Shown: positions 16,517-24,800, counted from the first letter of the stretch. The stretch: DNA of 34,847 bases from Aeromonas veronii bv. veronii (GCF_000820225.1 NZ_CDDK01000042.1:1-34847), one strand, 5' to 3'. Made by a program: numbers and translations. Notes: a model not told the origin generated them from the letters alone.

Positions 16517-18105
16517 CAGTTGCTACCAGAACCCTGATAGACATAGGCCATGTTATCGCTGCCATAGACCGTCACATTGGCAGTGTTGAGGCTGTCGGTT
16601 TGTGCAACGTCAACTTCGTTATTGCCACCGCCCATGCCGCCATTGACGTAAACGTTGGCCACGTGTTTTTCACCGAACTGGCTCACGGTGAGCGTGTTGT
16701 CGCTACCCAGATAGGATTCGACCTTGGCATTGTTCAGCTCGCCATCCTGGGTCACTTTGACCACAGAGTCAGAGTGAGACGCATCGGCATAAGCCCAGTT
16801 GTCAGTGCCTTTCTGAGCCACGACCAGCTTGTTGTCCGAGCCCCAGGTCCAGGCTCCTTTGCCCTCAACGCCACGCGCGGCGGCAACCTGGTTGCCAGTG
16901 CCGTTCTGGTCAATATCGACCTTGTTGCGACTACCTTCCTCTTGCACTGCATTGGCATAGTTGTCGCTACCCAACTGATCGATAGTGACAGACCCACCCA
17001 CGCTGGTGGCCAGCTGATCAACCACTGCCTGGTTATTGCTGCCATTCTGAGTGACCTGTGCAGTGTTGCCAGACCCCTGCTGGTTGGTATCGGCCTGGTT
17101 GCCATTACCCAGTTGAGTCACGACCGCCGTTTCACCAGTGCCGCTCTGTCTGGCGTTAGCGATGTTCTCGTTACCATTCTGGGTGATGGTCAACAGATCC
17201 TCAGAACCTCTCTGCTCAGAGTCGATCTGGTTACGACTCCCGGTCTGGGTCAGAAGGGCGGTTTCACCGGAACCAGCCTGCTTGGCCAGCAGGTTGTTCC
17301 CTTGTCCGGCGGTCGCACCAGACTGCTGGGCTGTCACGCTGCCAGCGGTCCCGCTTTGCTCCACCGTTGCAACGTTGGCCAGCCCCAGCTGAGTGACCTC
17401 GGCAGTGTTGTCATTGCCACTTTGCTTGACGACCGCAGAGGTGCCCTCGTTTGCGCCGTAACCGAAGTTGCTTGTACGTTGTGCGACTAAGGCCGTGTTA
17501 TTGCCACCCTCTTGAGCCACGCTGGCAACGGCACCATCGGATTCGCGTTGATCGACATCCGCAATATGCCCACCTTCTCCTGACTGGGTAATGGTCGCGC
17601 TGGCATAATCAGACCAGTAGTTATTGATCTGCGCGCTGTTACCATCCGCTTGCTGCTCAATCACTGAAATGGCGCCGTTACCATCATCCTGTTTAATGAG
17701 AGCATTATTACTGTCACCGAGCTGGCTCACCCGGGCCGTTGCCTCACCGTTGTAGTACTGCTGGGTAATCGAGGCCTTGTTCAGCTGCCCGTTGGTATCA
17801 ATGGTCGCAGTCGATTTATTGGTCACCCCCTGCTGCAATACCTCCCCTTCGTTCTGGCCACCGGCTTGCTTGATATCAGCAGTGGAAGCACCGGTATTGC
17901 GCTGCTCGGTCGAGGCGAGGTTGTCGTTACCCTGTTGATAGATCGCCGCCTTGTTAGCCGTGCTCTCCTCGACCTGCTGGATGTACGCCAGGTTGCCGCT
18001 GGAGAATTGAGCCTGAGTCACCTCAGCCTGATTGCCAGTAGATGCCGCCCAAGCGGTGCTGGTCGCCAGAAGAACTGCCGAGGCAATGATGGTACGTTTA
18101 AACAT
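16516..18105 (-). CDS. csgA: Major curlin, unusually long CsgA
   Basis: CsgA is the secreted amyloid subunit of curli fibres. A signal peptide (MFKRTIIASAVLLATSTAWA) is followed by about 42 degenerate strand units of roughly 11 residues with the curlin pattern N-x-A-x-V-x-Q-x-G (for example NTAEVTQLG, NTAQVTQNG, NTLTVSQFG), equal to about 21 beta-hairpin repeats. E. coli CsgA has 151 residues and five repeats; this one has 529 residues. Gln and Asn at the strand ends, which stack into amyloid ladders, are kept through most units, and the C-terminus ends NMAYVYQGSGSN. GAGAGGG precedes ATG 18105. It is 34 bases after csgB and overlaps the next gene by one base. Confidence 0.93.
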   Translation of the reverse strand: MFKRTIIASAVLLATSTAWAASTGNQAEVTQAQFSSGNLAYIQQVEESTANKAAIYQQGNDNLASTEQRNTGASTADIKQAGGQNEGEVLQQGVTNKSTATIDTNGQLNKASITQQYYNGEATARVSQLGDSNNALIKQDDGNGAISVIEQQADGNSAQINNYWSDYASATITQSGEGGHIADVDQRESDGAVASVAQEGGNNTALVAQRTSNFGYGANEGTSAVVKQSGNDNTAEVTQLGLANVATVEQSGTAGSVTAQQSGATAGQGNNLLAKQAGSGETALLTQTGSRNQIDSEQRGSEDLLTITQNGNENIANARQSGTGETAVVTQLGNGNQADTNQQGSGNTAQVTQNGSNNQAVVDQLATSVGGSVTIDQLGSDNYANAVQEEGSRNKVDIDQNGTGNQVAAARGVEGKGAWTWGSDNKLVVAQKGTDNWAYADASHSDSVVKVTQDGELNNAKVESYLGSDNTLTVSQFGEKHVANVYVNGGMGGGNNEVDVAQTDSLNTANVTVYGSDNMAYVYQGSGSN

Positions 18106-18139
18106 GATTTCCCTCTCGTGCTAATGGTTGAGCCTAGGC

Positions 18140-18661
18140 TCAGTTGGTTTGAACGACATTTACTTGCTGATTGGCTCCCGTCTGAATAACGGTTGCCGCC
18201 AATCCATACCCGTTTTGCTCGATGCTGGCCTGATTGCCATCACCCAGCTGGATCGCCCGGGCCTGATTGTTTGCCCCTTGCTGACTGATCCAGGCTTCAT
18301 TGCCGCTGCCTTGTTGCAGCAGCCAAATCCGGTTATTGATGCCCGCCTGATAGAGCTCGGCGCTATTGCCCTCACCCAGTTGCGCGCCATTGACCCAGTT
18401 CTCATCTCCCACCTGGGAGAGTGCCAACTCATTGGCCCAACCCTGTTGCAGCAGGCGCGCCTGATTCAGCTCCCCTTGCTGGGTGAGGCGCAGTTGCTGC
18501 TCGCTACCGAGTTGCCACAACAGCGCCTGATTCCCATCGGTCTGCAGACCGGAATCCAGCTCGCTTGCCATCGCCAGCTCGTCGAAGACGGCAGGCTCTG
18601 CGGCGAGTTGCGGGGCGCCCGATATCAGCAGGAAAAAGAGAGCACTCAACAGGTGTTTCAT
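18140..18661 (-). CDS. csgB: Curli nucleator CsgB
   Basis: CsgB is the minor, cell-bound curlin that nucleates CsgA polymerisation. The 173-residue protein has a signal peptide (MKHLLSALFFLLISGAPQLAA) and about ten strand units of curlin type (NQARLLQQG, NSAELYQAG, NEAWISQQG, NQASIEQNG). The length is near the 151 residues of E. coli CsgB. I prefer the start at 18661, which gives a clean signal peptide; an in-frame ATG at 18691 is possible but lacks a better site. It is the first gene after the csgG terminator, so it probably has its own promoter at 18662-18800 and forms a unit with csgA. Confidence 0.88.
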   Translation of the reverse strand: MKHLLSALFFLLISGAPQLAAEPAVFDELAMASELDSGLQTDGNQALLWQLGSEQQLRLTQQGELNQARLLQQGWANELALSQVGDENWVNGAQLGEGNSAELYQAGINNRIWLLQQGSGNEAWISQQGANNQARAIQLGDGNQASIEQNGYGLAATVIQTGANQQVNVVQTN

Positions 18662-18691
18662 CGCGCCATCGCCTTGTTGGAAAACGCCCAC

Positions 18692-18848
18692 AGTATCCCT
18701 GTCAGACCAGAGGCGGCCTATCAGGCACTCCGCTGATTCGAGGATGAAAAGTGCCGCCCTGTCGCTGAGCAGAAAGTCTTAATTCGTATTCGATGGAGGC
18801 CAAAAAAAATGCCCTCCACCAGGGAGGGCATTGCGCGAGCGGGAAAAC
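18692..18848. other. Spacer between csgG and csgB
   Basis: The gap holds the csgG terminator on its left end and must contain the csgB promoter on the minus strand; no convincing -35/-10 pair or named activator site was identified. Confidence 0.4.
18802..18831 (-). terminator. csgG terminator
   Basis: ATGCCCTCC, loop ACCAG, GGAGGGCAT gives a perfect 9-bp stem; on the minus strand it is followed by seven T. It separates the csgDEFG unit from csgBA. Confidence 0.92.
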
Positions 18849-19688
18849 TCAAAGCAGCGGGGCATTGTCTTGCAGGTACTCCTGCAGGATCGGATTGTCG
18901 ATATCCCGCTGGTCAGCCAGTTGCCACAGATTGTCCCGTACACCATTGGCTATCAGCCGGATCACCCCGGACTCGATAGCCGACATGACACACATCTGTA
19001 CCGGTTCATTGGTGCTGAAACCGGCCTCGGCCTCCAGCAGGCGCTTGTACTCGACGAAGCGGAATACCCCGGCCTGCACCTGTTGCGACAGTACTGTCTT
19101 GGAGGTGGTGACACTGTTCAGGATCCGGCCTGAACGGATATCGACGGCGCGCAGATTGACCGTCACCTGATCGACCCGATACTCCCCGCTGGCGCCAATG
19201 CCAAAATACTTGGCCCCCGCCCCGCCGGTTCGTACATTGCTGTCATAGGCGACGATCCCCCCCTCGATCAGGATGTTGGCGGCAACCAGCGAGGGCAGTT
19301 GATTGGCATTGTTGCCGGGAACATTGGGCTTGTTTTGGGCCGCCCGCACAATCTTGCGCTCGGTCAGCAGGTTCTGCAGCCCCTCTCGCTCCAGTGGCAC
19401 AAACCATTGGGAATCCCACAAGGCCGTGCTCAGCATGGCCACCCCACCCTGAGTGACCGCCGTGGAGAAGTTGGACGCCGGTGCAGGCAGGTACTGACCG
19501 GTCTGATCGCGAAAATCGTAGACGGCCGCGACAATTTTCCCTTTTGGCTTGGGCAGACTGATCAGCTCCTTGTAAGAGACGGATCGCGGCATCAGGGTTG
19601 CCTTCTCATCGGCAACGGGAGAGCCGATATGGGTCGCACAGCCAGCCAGCGCAAGCAGGGGCACTATCAATAACAGTTGTCGTTTCAT
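18849..19688 (-). CDS. csgG: Curli secretion channel lipoprotein CsgG
   Basis: CsgG forms the nonameric outer-membrane pore through which CsgA and CsgB leave the cell. The 279-residue lipoprotein (E. coli 277) has lipobox LAGC after a hydrophobic segment, then SVSYKELISLPKPKGKIVAAVYDFRDQTGQYLP, the nucleotide-like fold opening typical of the family, TALWDSQWFVPLEREGLQNLLTERKI, and the beta-hairpin segment GAGAKYFGIGASGEYRVDQV. The start at 19688 is placed by AGGG, which overlaps the csgF stop. The upstream in-frame start at 19706 would overlap csgF and misplace the signal peptide. It is the last gene of csgDEFG. Confidence 0.96.
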   Translation of the reverse strand: MKRQLLLIVPLLALAGCATHIGSPVADEKATLMPRSVSYKELISLPKPKGKIVAAVYDFRDQTGQYLPAPASNFSTAVTQGGVAMLSTALWDSQWFVPLEREGLQNLLTERKIVRAAQNKPNVPGNNANQLPSLVAANILIEGGIVAYDSNVRTGGAGAKYFGIGASGEYRVDQVTVNLRAVDIRSGRILNSVTTSKTVLSQQVQAGVFRFVEYKRLLEAEAGFSTNEPVQMCVMSAIESGVIRLIANGVRDNLWQLADQRDIDNPILQEYLQDNAPLL

Positions 19689-19695
19689 CGCGCCC

Positions 19696-20097
19696 TCAGT
19701 CGGCAATCAGGCCATTCACTTCGATCATGGTGGTCTGGTTGGTCACCCGGTCGGTGATCGAAACCACCAGGGTGCCATCTTCATCCACCACATTGATGGC
19801 AAAATCATCGGTCACCAGACTGCCACTCTGGCTGCCATCCTTGCCGATATCGGCCAGCAGCTGGCTGATCAGGCGGGATTGCAGGTTGGAGGTCAGGCGA
19901 TCCAGCGCCGAGGTGCCGCTGCTACCGCTGCCACTGGCGGGATCCTTGTAATCATTCTGCGCATTGGCGGTGCCAAGCAGATGACTGCTGTTGAGAGGGT
20001 TACCCCCAAAGCTGGGGTTGATGGGGCGATAGACAAGCTCCGACGCATGGAGCGTTGGCGCTATCAGTGCAGCAACTAGCCATAACCGGGCACGCAT
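19696..20097 (-). CDS. csgF: Curli assembly protein CsgF
   Basis: CsgF sits in the CsgG pore and presents CsgB at the surface. The 133-residue protein (E. coli 138) has a signal peptide ending LHA and the canonical mature N-terminus SELVYRPINPSFGGNPLNSS, the part that plugs CsgG, followed by a Gly/Ser linker and a beta-rich C-terminal half (VTDDFAINVVDEDGTLVVSI). Its stop is 7 bases before the csgG start. Confidence 0.96.
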   Translation of the reverse strand: MRARLWLVAALIAPTLHASELVYRPINPSFGGNPLNSSHLLGTANAQNDYKDPASGSGSSGTSALDRLTSNLQSRLISQLLADIGKDGSQSGSLVTDDFAINVVDEDGTLVVSITDRVTNQTTMIEVNGLIAD

Positions 20098-20108
20098 GAG
20101 AAATATCC

Positions 20109-20552
20109 TTATAGTTCATCATGTTCCAAATCGAAGGTATCCATGAACAGGGTCGCGATCTTCTGCTGTTCGAGGGTCTGCCTGACCTGTGACCAAGCCA
20201 GTTTGGCGCTCTGCTCCTGCTGATTGCGGCCGGGAGAGAGTGCGGTTTTAAAAATCACCTTCCGGTTGTGGGTGATCCAGATCAGGCTGCCCCAGCGGGC
20301 TGTCGGGCGCTCATGAATCGTCAGATTTTCTCTGGCATCCGGGTCTTCATCGCTGCGCAACCGGGTAAATTCGTTATAAAAGCCCTGACCGAAACGGGTA
20401 AAGGTGCGATCCAGTACCAGACCATCCACATCCAGCCGATCACTCTCCTGCTCCGGCTGCACCGACTCCAGCGGTGTATCAGCCTCGGCCGCCACAACGG
20501 TCGTGCAGCCCCAAAGCAGCGCGAGGCAACACGCCACAGAGAGCGCTTTCAT
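20109..20552 (-). CDS. csgE: Curli secretion specificity factor CsgE
   Basis: CsgE caps the periplasmic face of the CsgG pore and delivers CsgA. The 147-residue protein (E. coli 129) has a signal peptide and the family segment DVDGLVLDRTFTRFGQGFYNEF, then WITHNRKVIFKTALSPGR and the C-terminal IATLFMDTFDLEHDEL. Signal peptide ends in a VVAAEA segment; a C at residue 16 in LLWGCTT could be read as a lipobox but the consensus is poor. Its ATG overlaps the csgD stop as TGATG (20550-20554), so translation is coupled. Confidence 0.93.
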   Translation of the reverse strand: MKALSVACCLALLWGCTTVVAAEADTPLESVQPEQESDRLDVDGLVLDRTFTRFGQGFYNEFTRLRSDEDPDARENLTIHERPTARWGSLIWITHNRKVIFKTALSPGRNQQEQSAKLAWSQVRQTLEQQKIATLFMDTFDLEHDEL

Positions 20553-21199
20553 CAGTGGGAGTCCGGAGCATCGAGATACTCTTTGGCCCAGCTCACCGCC
20601 TGGATCCGGTTCTTCACATTCAGCTTTTTAAAGACGTTATAGAGGTGGGATTTGACGGTGTGCTCGCTGACAAACAGGCTGTCGGCGATCTCGACATTGG
20701 AGGCGCCCGTCATCAGATAACGGATGATCTCCTGCTCTCTGGCTGTCAACAGGGTGTCGTTACGCTGCAGGTAGCTATTGCCCTGGCGATAGTATTCGAC
20801 CAGCTCGCACAGCAGGTGGCGCGGCATCCAGTACTCGCCCAGCAGGATTTTCTGCAACCCGGCAACCAGCCGGTCGAGCGGATCCTGACGGAAAAACAGA
20901 CCGCAGATCTGCGGCCACATCAGCAACAGGTCGCGATCCGTCGCAGTGGGAGCATTGAGCAGCACAGTGGTCGCCATGCCAAAGCGTTCGGAGATCGCCC
21001 GGTTCCAGCCCAATGACTGGCCAGAGCGGATATAGTCGAGATCGATGAGAAACAGCGTGCCGTCACACTGGTTATCTAGCTGATTAATCTCGTGGATTAG
21101 CTGGACGGGACGGCTCAAATGAGAGATGAGGTATGCAGCAAATGTGCTGGCCTGCACATTATTTTCAGTGACCAGTGCGATCGGGCATGCGGCTTTCAT
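20552..21199 (-). CDS. csgD: LuxR-type curli master regulator CsgD
   Basis: CsgD activates the curlin genes and other biofilm functions. The 215-residue length equals that of enterobacterial CsgD (216). An N-terminal receiver-like domain lacking a normal phosphoacceptor set (LFLIDLDYI) is followed by a LuxR/FixJ HTH at about residues 148-205 with LLTAREQEIIRYLMTG and VSEHTVKSHLYNVFKKLNVK. The start at 21199 has GAAGAG upstream; the open stretch to 21229 has no better site. It is the first gene of the csgDEFG unit, facing ssb, and an inverted repeat lies upstream at 21285-21303. Confidence 0.93.
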   Translation of the reverse strand: MKAACPIALVTENNVQASTFAAYLISHLSRPVQLIHEINQLDNQCDGTLFLIDLDYIRSGQSLGWNRAISERFGMATTVLLNAPTATDRDLLLMWPQICGLFFRQDPLDRLVAGLQKILLGEYWMPRHLLCELVEYYRQGNSYLQRNDTLLTAREQEIIRYLMTGASNVEIADSLFVSEHTVKSHLYNVFKKLNVKNRIQAVSWAKEYLDAPDSH

Positions 21200-21625
21200 T
21201 GTGTGCTCTTCCTTGAACCTGTAAACCACCTAATCTGGCCGACTGAGTCTACCAAGGAGGTATGGGAGCACAATATTAAAAAAGTATGAGAATGGATCTC
21301 ATAAATATCGTAACCATATGTTTTTAGTCGATTTAAAAACCGATTACAATTCGCCAATCAGCCAGCATAACAGGAATATATGGCAGAAATGTGATGCCGG
21401 ACGCGCCGGAAACAGCTGCAACCCGACCATCACTACAGCAGGAGCCAACAGTTGCCTTTGGCGCATCAAGCCGGTTAAGGATGCTGCCAATCCGCTTCGC
21501 AACTGTTACTATGACCGTCACATGCGTCTGCGGGACATTGCGCCCCGCACACAGCAACTAATCAGGTATCTAGTCGTGTTGGACCAGGTTTCGACCTGGC
21601 CGGTAAATAAGGTGGAAGAGAGATT
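21200..21625. other. csgD-ssb divergent intergenic region
   Basis: The 426 bases carry both promoters. Seen here are a 7-bp inverted repeat at 21285-21303 on the csgD side and, on the ssb side, a hairpin CCAGGT-TTCG-ACCTGG at 21584-21599, 26 bases before the ssb start. An open frame across 21318-21659 overlaps ssb, has no ribosome site and no recognisable content, so I do not call it. No LexA box was found near ssb. Confidence 0.5.
21285..21303. promoter_or_regulatory. Inverted repeat upstream of csgD
   Basis: TATGAGA-ATGGA-TCTCATA is a perfect 7-bp dyad with a 5-base spacer, 86-104 bases before the csgD start and just upstream of an AT-rich TAATAT box (minus strand). It could bind a regulator of csgD; the protein is unknown. 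Confidence 0.4.
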
Positions 21626-22213
21626 ATGGCCAGTCGAGGCATCAATAAAGTCATTCTGATCGGTAACCTCGGGCAAGACCCGGAAGTACGCTACATGCCG
21701 AGTGGCGGTGCTGTGACCAACATTACTCTGGCTACCTCTGAAACCTGGCGCGACAAGCAGACCGGTGAGCAGAAAGAGCGTACCGAATGGCATCGCGTCG
21801 TCTTCATGGGCAAGTTGGCCGAAGTGGCTGGCGAGTACCTGAAGAAAGGCTCCCAGGTCTATGTCGAAGGTAAACTGCAAACCCGCAAATGGCAGGATCA
21901 GAGCGGCCAAGAGCGCTACACCACTGAGGTGCTGGTCGACAGCTTCACTGGCGTGATGCAGATGCTGGGTGGCCGTCCGCAAGGCGGTCAGGGCATGGGC
22001 CAGAACATGGGTGGCCAATCCCAGGGTAACTGGGGTCAGCCGCAGCAGAGCATGCCTGCCCAGCAGCCGATGAATCAGCAGCGCCCGGCACCGGCTCCGC
22101 AGCAGAACATGCAGCCGCAAGGCGGTTATGGCCGTCCTGCCCAGCAGCCGCAATCTGCGCCGCCGGTATATAACGAGCCGCCGATGGATTTCGACGACGA
22201 TATCCCGTTCTAA
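21626..22213 (+). CDS. ssb: Single-stranded DNA-binding protein
   Basis: SSB coats single-stranded DNA in replication, recombination and repair. The 195-residue protein has an OB fold (residues 1-112: [56 protein letters not shown]), a Gly/Gln/Pro-rich linker of about 70 residues and the acidic tip DFDDDIPF that recruits partner enzymes. GGAAGAGAG precedes the start. In enterobacteria ssb is immediately divergent from uvrA; here the curli genes lie between. Confidence 0.98.
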   Translation: MASRGINKVILIGNLGQDPEVRYMPSGGAVTNITLATSETWRDKQTGEQKERTEWHRVVFMGKLAEVAGEYLKKGSQVYVEGKLQTRKWQDQSGQERYTTEVLVDSFTGVMQMLGGRPQGGQGMGQNMGGQSQGNWGQPQQSMPAQQPMNQQRPAPAPQQNMQPQGGYGRPAQQPQSAPPVYNEPPMDFDDDIPF

Positions 22214-22226
22214 GAACAGAATATTG

Positions 22227-22257
22227 AAAAGGCCCTGATAACTCAGGGTCTTTTTTT
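22227..22257 (+). terminator. ssb terminator
   Basis: A stem of GGCCCTGA with TCAGGGTC (one G-T pair) around the loop TAAC is followed by seven T. Confidence 0.92.
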
Positions 22258-22337
22258 ATGCACTCAGCCCCGAAAGGGATAAGACGTTTTATGACTGCCT
22301 CCCCTACAGTGATGGATATTCTCCACAAGAGCGCTTT

Positions 22338-23093
22338 GTGAAAAGTGCAATGAAACTGCTCACCCCTTTATTGCTCCTGCTGACCAGCATACTGTCCGGC
22401 CAGTTGCAGGCAAAGCCACTCAAGGTCGGGGTCAGCTTTGCCATCCCCCCTTATGTCATCGAAGGCGAGAATCGCGGCATTGAGCTGGATCTGCTGAAAG
22501 AGGCGTTCACTGGCAGCGGCTATGAGCCCAGCTTTGAATTTCTGCCGCTGGAGCGCACCTTCCGCCTGTTCGAGTCAGGAAAGCTGGATGCCATCATCAA
22601 CGTCAGACCCGGTATGGTTGATCCTCACGTTCTGACCCAGCCCGTTATCACCTTCCATAACCGGATCTTCACCCTGCGCAGCACCCACATCAGTACTCTG
22701 GACGACCTGCATTCAAAACGGGTCACCGCCTTTCAACGGGCAAGGATCATTCTGGGGGGCGCGTTCGCCACCATGGCCAACCAGAATCCCCACTATGAGG
22801 AGGTAGCCAAGCAGCAGGTGCAGGTACATCAGCTGATGCGCGGCAGGGTAGATGCAGTCGTACTGGAGGAGCGGGTGTTCTACTACTACCTCGACCAGCT
22901 GATTGCCACCGCCCAGGCAGGCGAGCACTACGAGCGCAATCAGGTCAGGCAAGCAGACCTCTTCCCGCCCACCGTCTATCACTTTGCCTTCCGAACGGCC
23001 GATGCCCGCAATCTGTTTGATAAGCGCCTTGAGGCGATGCGTCAGGATGGTCGTTATCACCAGATTTTCGCGGCTTACGGCGCCACGCCGTGA
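22338..23093 (+). CDS. Periplasmic solute-binding protein, family 3 type
   Basis: The 251-residue protein has a signal peptide ending LQAKP and the opening LKVGVSFAIPPYVIEGENRG, followed by GIELDLLKEAF, typical of amino-acid type (SBP_bac_3) binding proteins. The ligand-binding segment FRLFESGKLDAIINVRPG and the end DKRLEAMRQDGRYHQIFAAYG are family landmarks. No ABC permease or ATPase genes flank it, so it is an orphan that may act with a distant transporter or a sensor; the ligand is unknown. The GTG start at 22338 has AAGAG six bases upstream; ATG 22350 in frame is the alternative and also leaves an intact signal peptide. Confidence 0.82.
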   Translation: MKSAMKLLTPLLLLLTSILSGQLQAKPLKVGVSFAIPPYVIEGENRGIELDLLKEAFTGSGYEPSFEFLPLERTFRLFESGKLDAIINVRPGMVDPHVLTQPVITFHNRIFTLRSTHISTLDDLHSKRVTAFQRARIILGGAFATMANQNPHYEEVAKQQVQVHQLMRGRVDAVVLEERVFYYYLDQLIATAQAGEHYERNQVRQADLFPPTVYHFAFRTADARNLFDKRLEAMRQDGRYHQIFAAYGATP

Positions 23094-23105
23094 GCCACAA
23101 ACATA

Positions 23106-23131
23106 AAAGCCAGCCGGTAAGGGCTGGCTTT
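23106..23131. terminator. Bidirectional terminator
   Basis: AAAGCCAGCC, loop GGTAAG, GGCTGGCTTT forms a 10-bp stem with A/T ends on both sides. It serves the binding-protein gene on the plus strand and the small Lys-rich gene on the minus strand. Confidence 0.85.
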
Positions 23132-23165
23132 GTACTGGCTCCGAAGGAACAGCAGTAGGGGAGCG

Positions 23166-23288
23166 TTACTTCATTGCGCTGCCGTTTTTCAGTTCTGCTT
23201 TCTGACGTTTGGCTTCGCGTTTCTCTTTCAGTGACATCTGCGGTTTTTTCTTGGCATCTTTGCCGTTGTGATGTTCTTTGTTACTCAT
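23166..23288 (-). CDS. Small Lys-rich protein, 40 residues
   Basis: I do not recognise a function. The minus-strand gene encodes 40 residues, strongly basic and hydrophilic: MSNKEHHNGKDAKKK, a KEKREAKRQKAELK helix-like stretch, and the end NGSAMK. GGAG lies seven bases before ATG 23288 (a second ATG is directly upstream at 23291). The tidy start signal, composition and the shared terminator downstream suggest a real gene; the charge suggests nucleic acid or ribosome binding, which is only inference. Confidence 0.68.
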   Translation of the reverse strand: MSNKEHHNGKDAKKKPQMSLKEKREAKRQKAELKNGSAMK

Positions 23289-23291
23289 CAT

Positions 23292-23751
23292 CAAACTCCA
23301 AAAATGTTACCCAGACAGTTGGTTCCTCATGGGAGCCAGCATGCCATCCGAATCATCAACTTCAGTACGCTTGGTGGGATGGTGCAAGACCATCACCAGA
23401 CCCAGCATACCCTCCAGCGGCATCCGGATCCAGCCTCATTCTCGTCCAAAAAATGTCGCGCACAGCCCCCTGAGCGCAGAGGCCAAAGGACCTCGACAGG
23501 AAAGACCAAAAAAGAGTAATTCGCATTATTAAATGTTGTCACGCTTATATTAAGTCATCGTTACCTAGATATTTTCACGGATAAATATAAATCCCTCTCA
23601 TTATTTATTGCCACGCAAGAGGTCACCATTTTAATAAGCATTCGCAATATCACCGGAAACATCAGGTTACAACACCGAATAGGTTATTTCCGGTCAGCCG
23701 GATATAATGCGCGCCGCACCGAAATATCCGTTTTTATTCAGGAAGCTGTAC
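23292..23751. other. Intergenic region before the cation transporter
   Basis: The 460 bases are AT-rich in the right half. A TATAAT box at 23703-23708 with AGGAAG at 23740-23745 marks the promoter and ribosome site of the cation transporter, although no good -35 is visible. Open frames on the plus strand at 23268-23532 are short, overlap each other and have no ribosome site; I reject them. Confidence 0.45.
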
Positions 23752-24654
23752 ATGAACAGAAAAACCAGAGCCGCCATGGTGTCGGTCTGCTCCAATATCA
23801 GTCTGATCATCATGAAAATGGTGGCCGGTTTCGCCAGCGGCTCGGTCAGTATCATCTCGGAGGCGATCCACTCCGCCATGGATCTGGTGGCAGCCCTGAT
23901 CGCCCTGTTCGCGGTGAAAAAGTCCGATCTCCCGCCCGATGAACGCCACCCCTATGGTCACGACAAGATTGAAAATGTCTCCGGCGTCATCGAAGCACTG
24001 CTTATCTTGCTGGCCGCGGGCTGGATCATCTTCGAAGCCGTCGACAAGCTGCTCACCCCCAGCCCGATTGAAAGCATTGGCTGGGGCGTGCTGGTGATGG
24101 TGATCTCGGCGCTGGTCAACAGCGGCGTCTCAGCCTACCTCTACAAGGTGGCCCGAGAGGAGGAGTCGGTCGCCCTGGCGGCCGATGCGCTCCATCTCAA
24201 GGCGGATGTGCTCACTTCAGCCGGGGTCGCCGTCGGTCTTGGCGGGATCTGGCTGGCCGGTCTGTTCGGCCATTCACTCGCCATCCTCGACCCGCTGGTC
24301 GCCATTGCGGTCGCCATCTTTATTGTCAGAGAGGCGATCAGCATGCTCAACGAGGCCTTCCAGCCGCTGATCGACCAGAGCATGAGCCCGGAAGAGCTGG
24401 CGATGACCAGCCGCATCATCACCGAATGCTGCCCTGCCGCCAGCGGTTTTCACGATCTGCGCAGCCGTCGTGCCGGTCGTCGTCGCCATATCGACTTCCA
24501 TCTCACACTGCCCCCGGAGATGAGCATCGGTGAAGCCCACGATATCTGTGATCGCATCGAACACGCCATCATGGCGCAGTTGCCCCACGCCATCGTGCTG
24601 ATCCACGTCGAGCCGGAGGAGCAAGAGATGCCCTCACCGCTCGCCATAAATTGA
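23752..24654 (+). CDS. fieF: Cation diffusion facilitator (FieF-like)
   Basis: The 300-residue protein exports divalent metal ions (Zn, Fe or related) by proton exchange. Six membrane segments carry the paired metal sites: TM2 HSAMD and TM5 HLKAD, both His-x3-Asp. E. coli FieF uses Asp-x3-Asp in TM2; the His here is closer to zinc-type transporters, so specificity is uncertain. DERHPYGHDKIENVSG before TM3 is the family signature, and the cytoplasmic C-terminal domain (GFHDLRSRRAGRRRHIDFHL, ending IHVEP) is the usual metal-sensing dimer domain. ATG 23752 follows AGGAAG; the frame is open to 23707 but lacks a site there. It is a single gene. Confidence 0.9.
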   Translation: MNRKTRAAMVSVCSNISLIIMKMVAGFASGSVSIISEAIHSAMDLVAALIALFAVKKSDLPPDERHPYGHDKIENVSGVIEALLILLAAGWIIFEAVDKLLTPSPIESIGWGVLVMVISALVNSGVSAYLYKVAREEESVALAADALHLKADVLTSAGVAVGLGGIWLAGLFGHSLAILDPLVAIAVAIFIVREAISMLNEAFQPLIDQSMSPEELAMTSRIITECCPAASGFHDLRSRRAGRRRHIDFHLTLPPEMSIGEAHDICDRIEHAIMAQLPHAIVLIHVEPEEQEMPSPLAIN

Positions 24655-24800
24655 AATGTGGCAAACAGGCGGGAAAGTGGCAGCGAAATAACGGAAAGTT
24701 GGCACAAACCCGCATTTTTACTGCCGGAAAGCCGATTGCATAAGAAGTGATCGGCACAACTGTGTTAGGGTGTCTAACCACCCTGCCGCAGGAGCGCGCC

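Noticed and set aside
16600..17490. Repeat-rich region suggestive of a CRISPR or tandem DNA array
   Set aside because: The periodicity is in the protein (curlin strands) and DNA units are degenerate; there are no identical repeats with unique spacers.
21318..21659. 113-codon frame between csgD and ssb
   Set aside because: It overlaps the ssb start in another frame, lacks a ribosome site and has no familiar sequence.
23268..23532. Three overlapping plus-strand frames of 83-99 codons
   Set aside because: They overlap each other and the Lys-rich gene, and none has a start signal.
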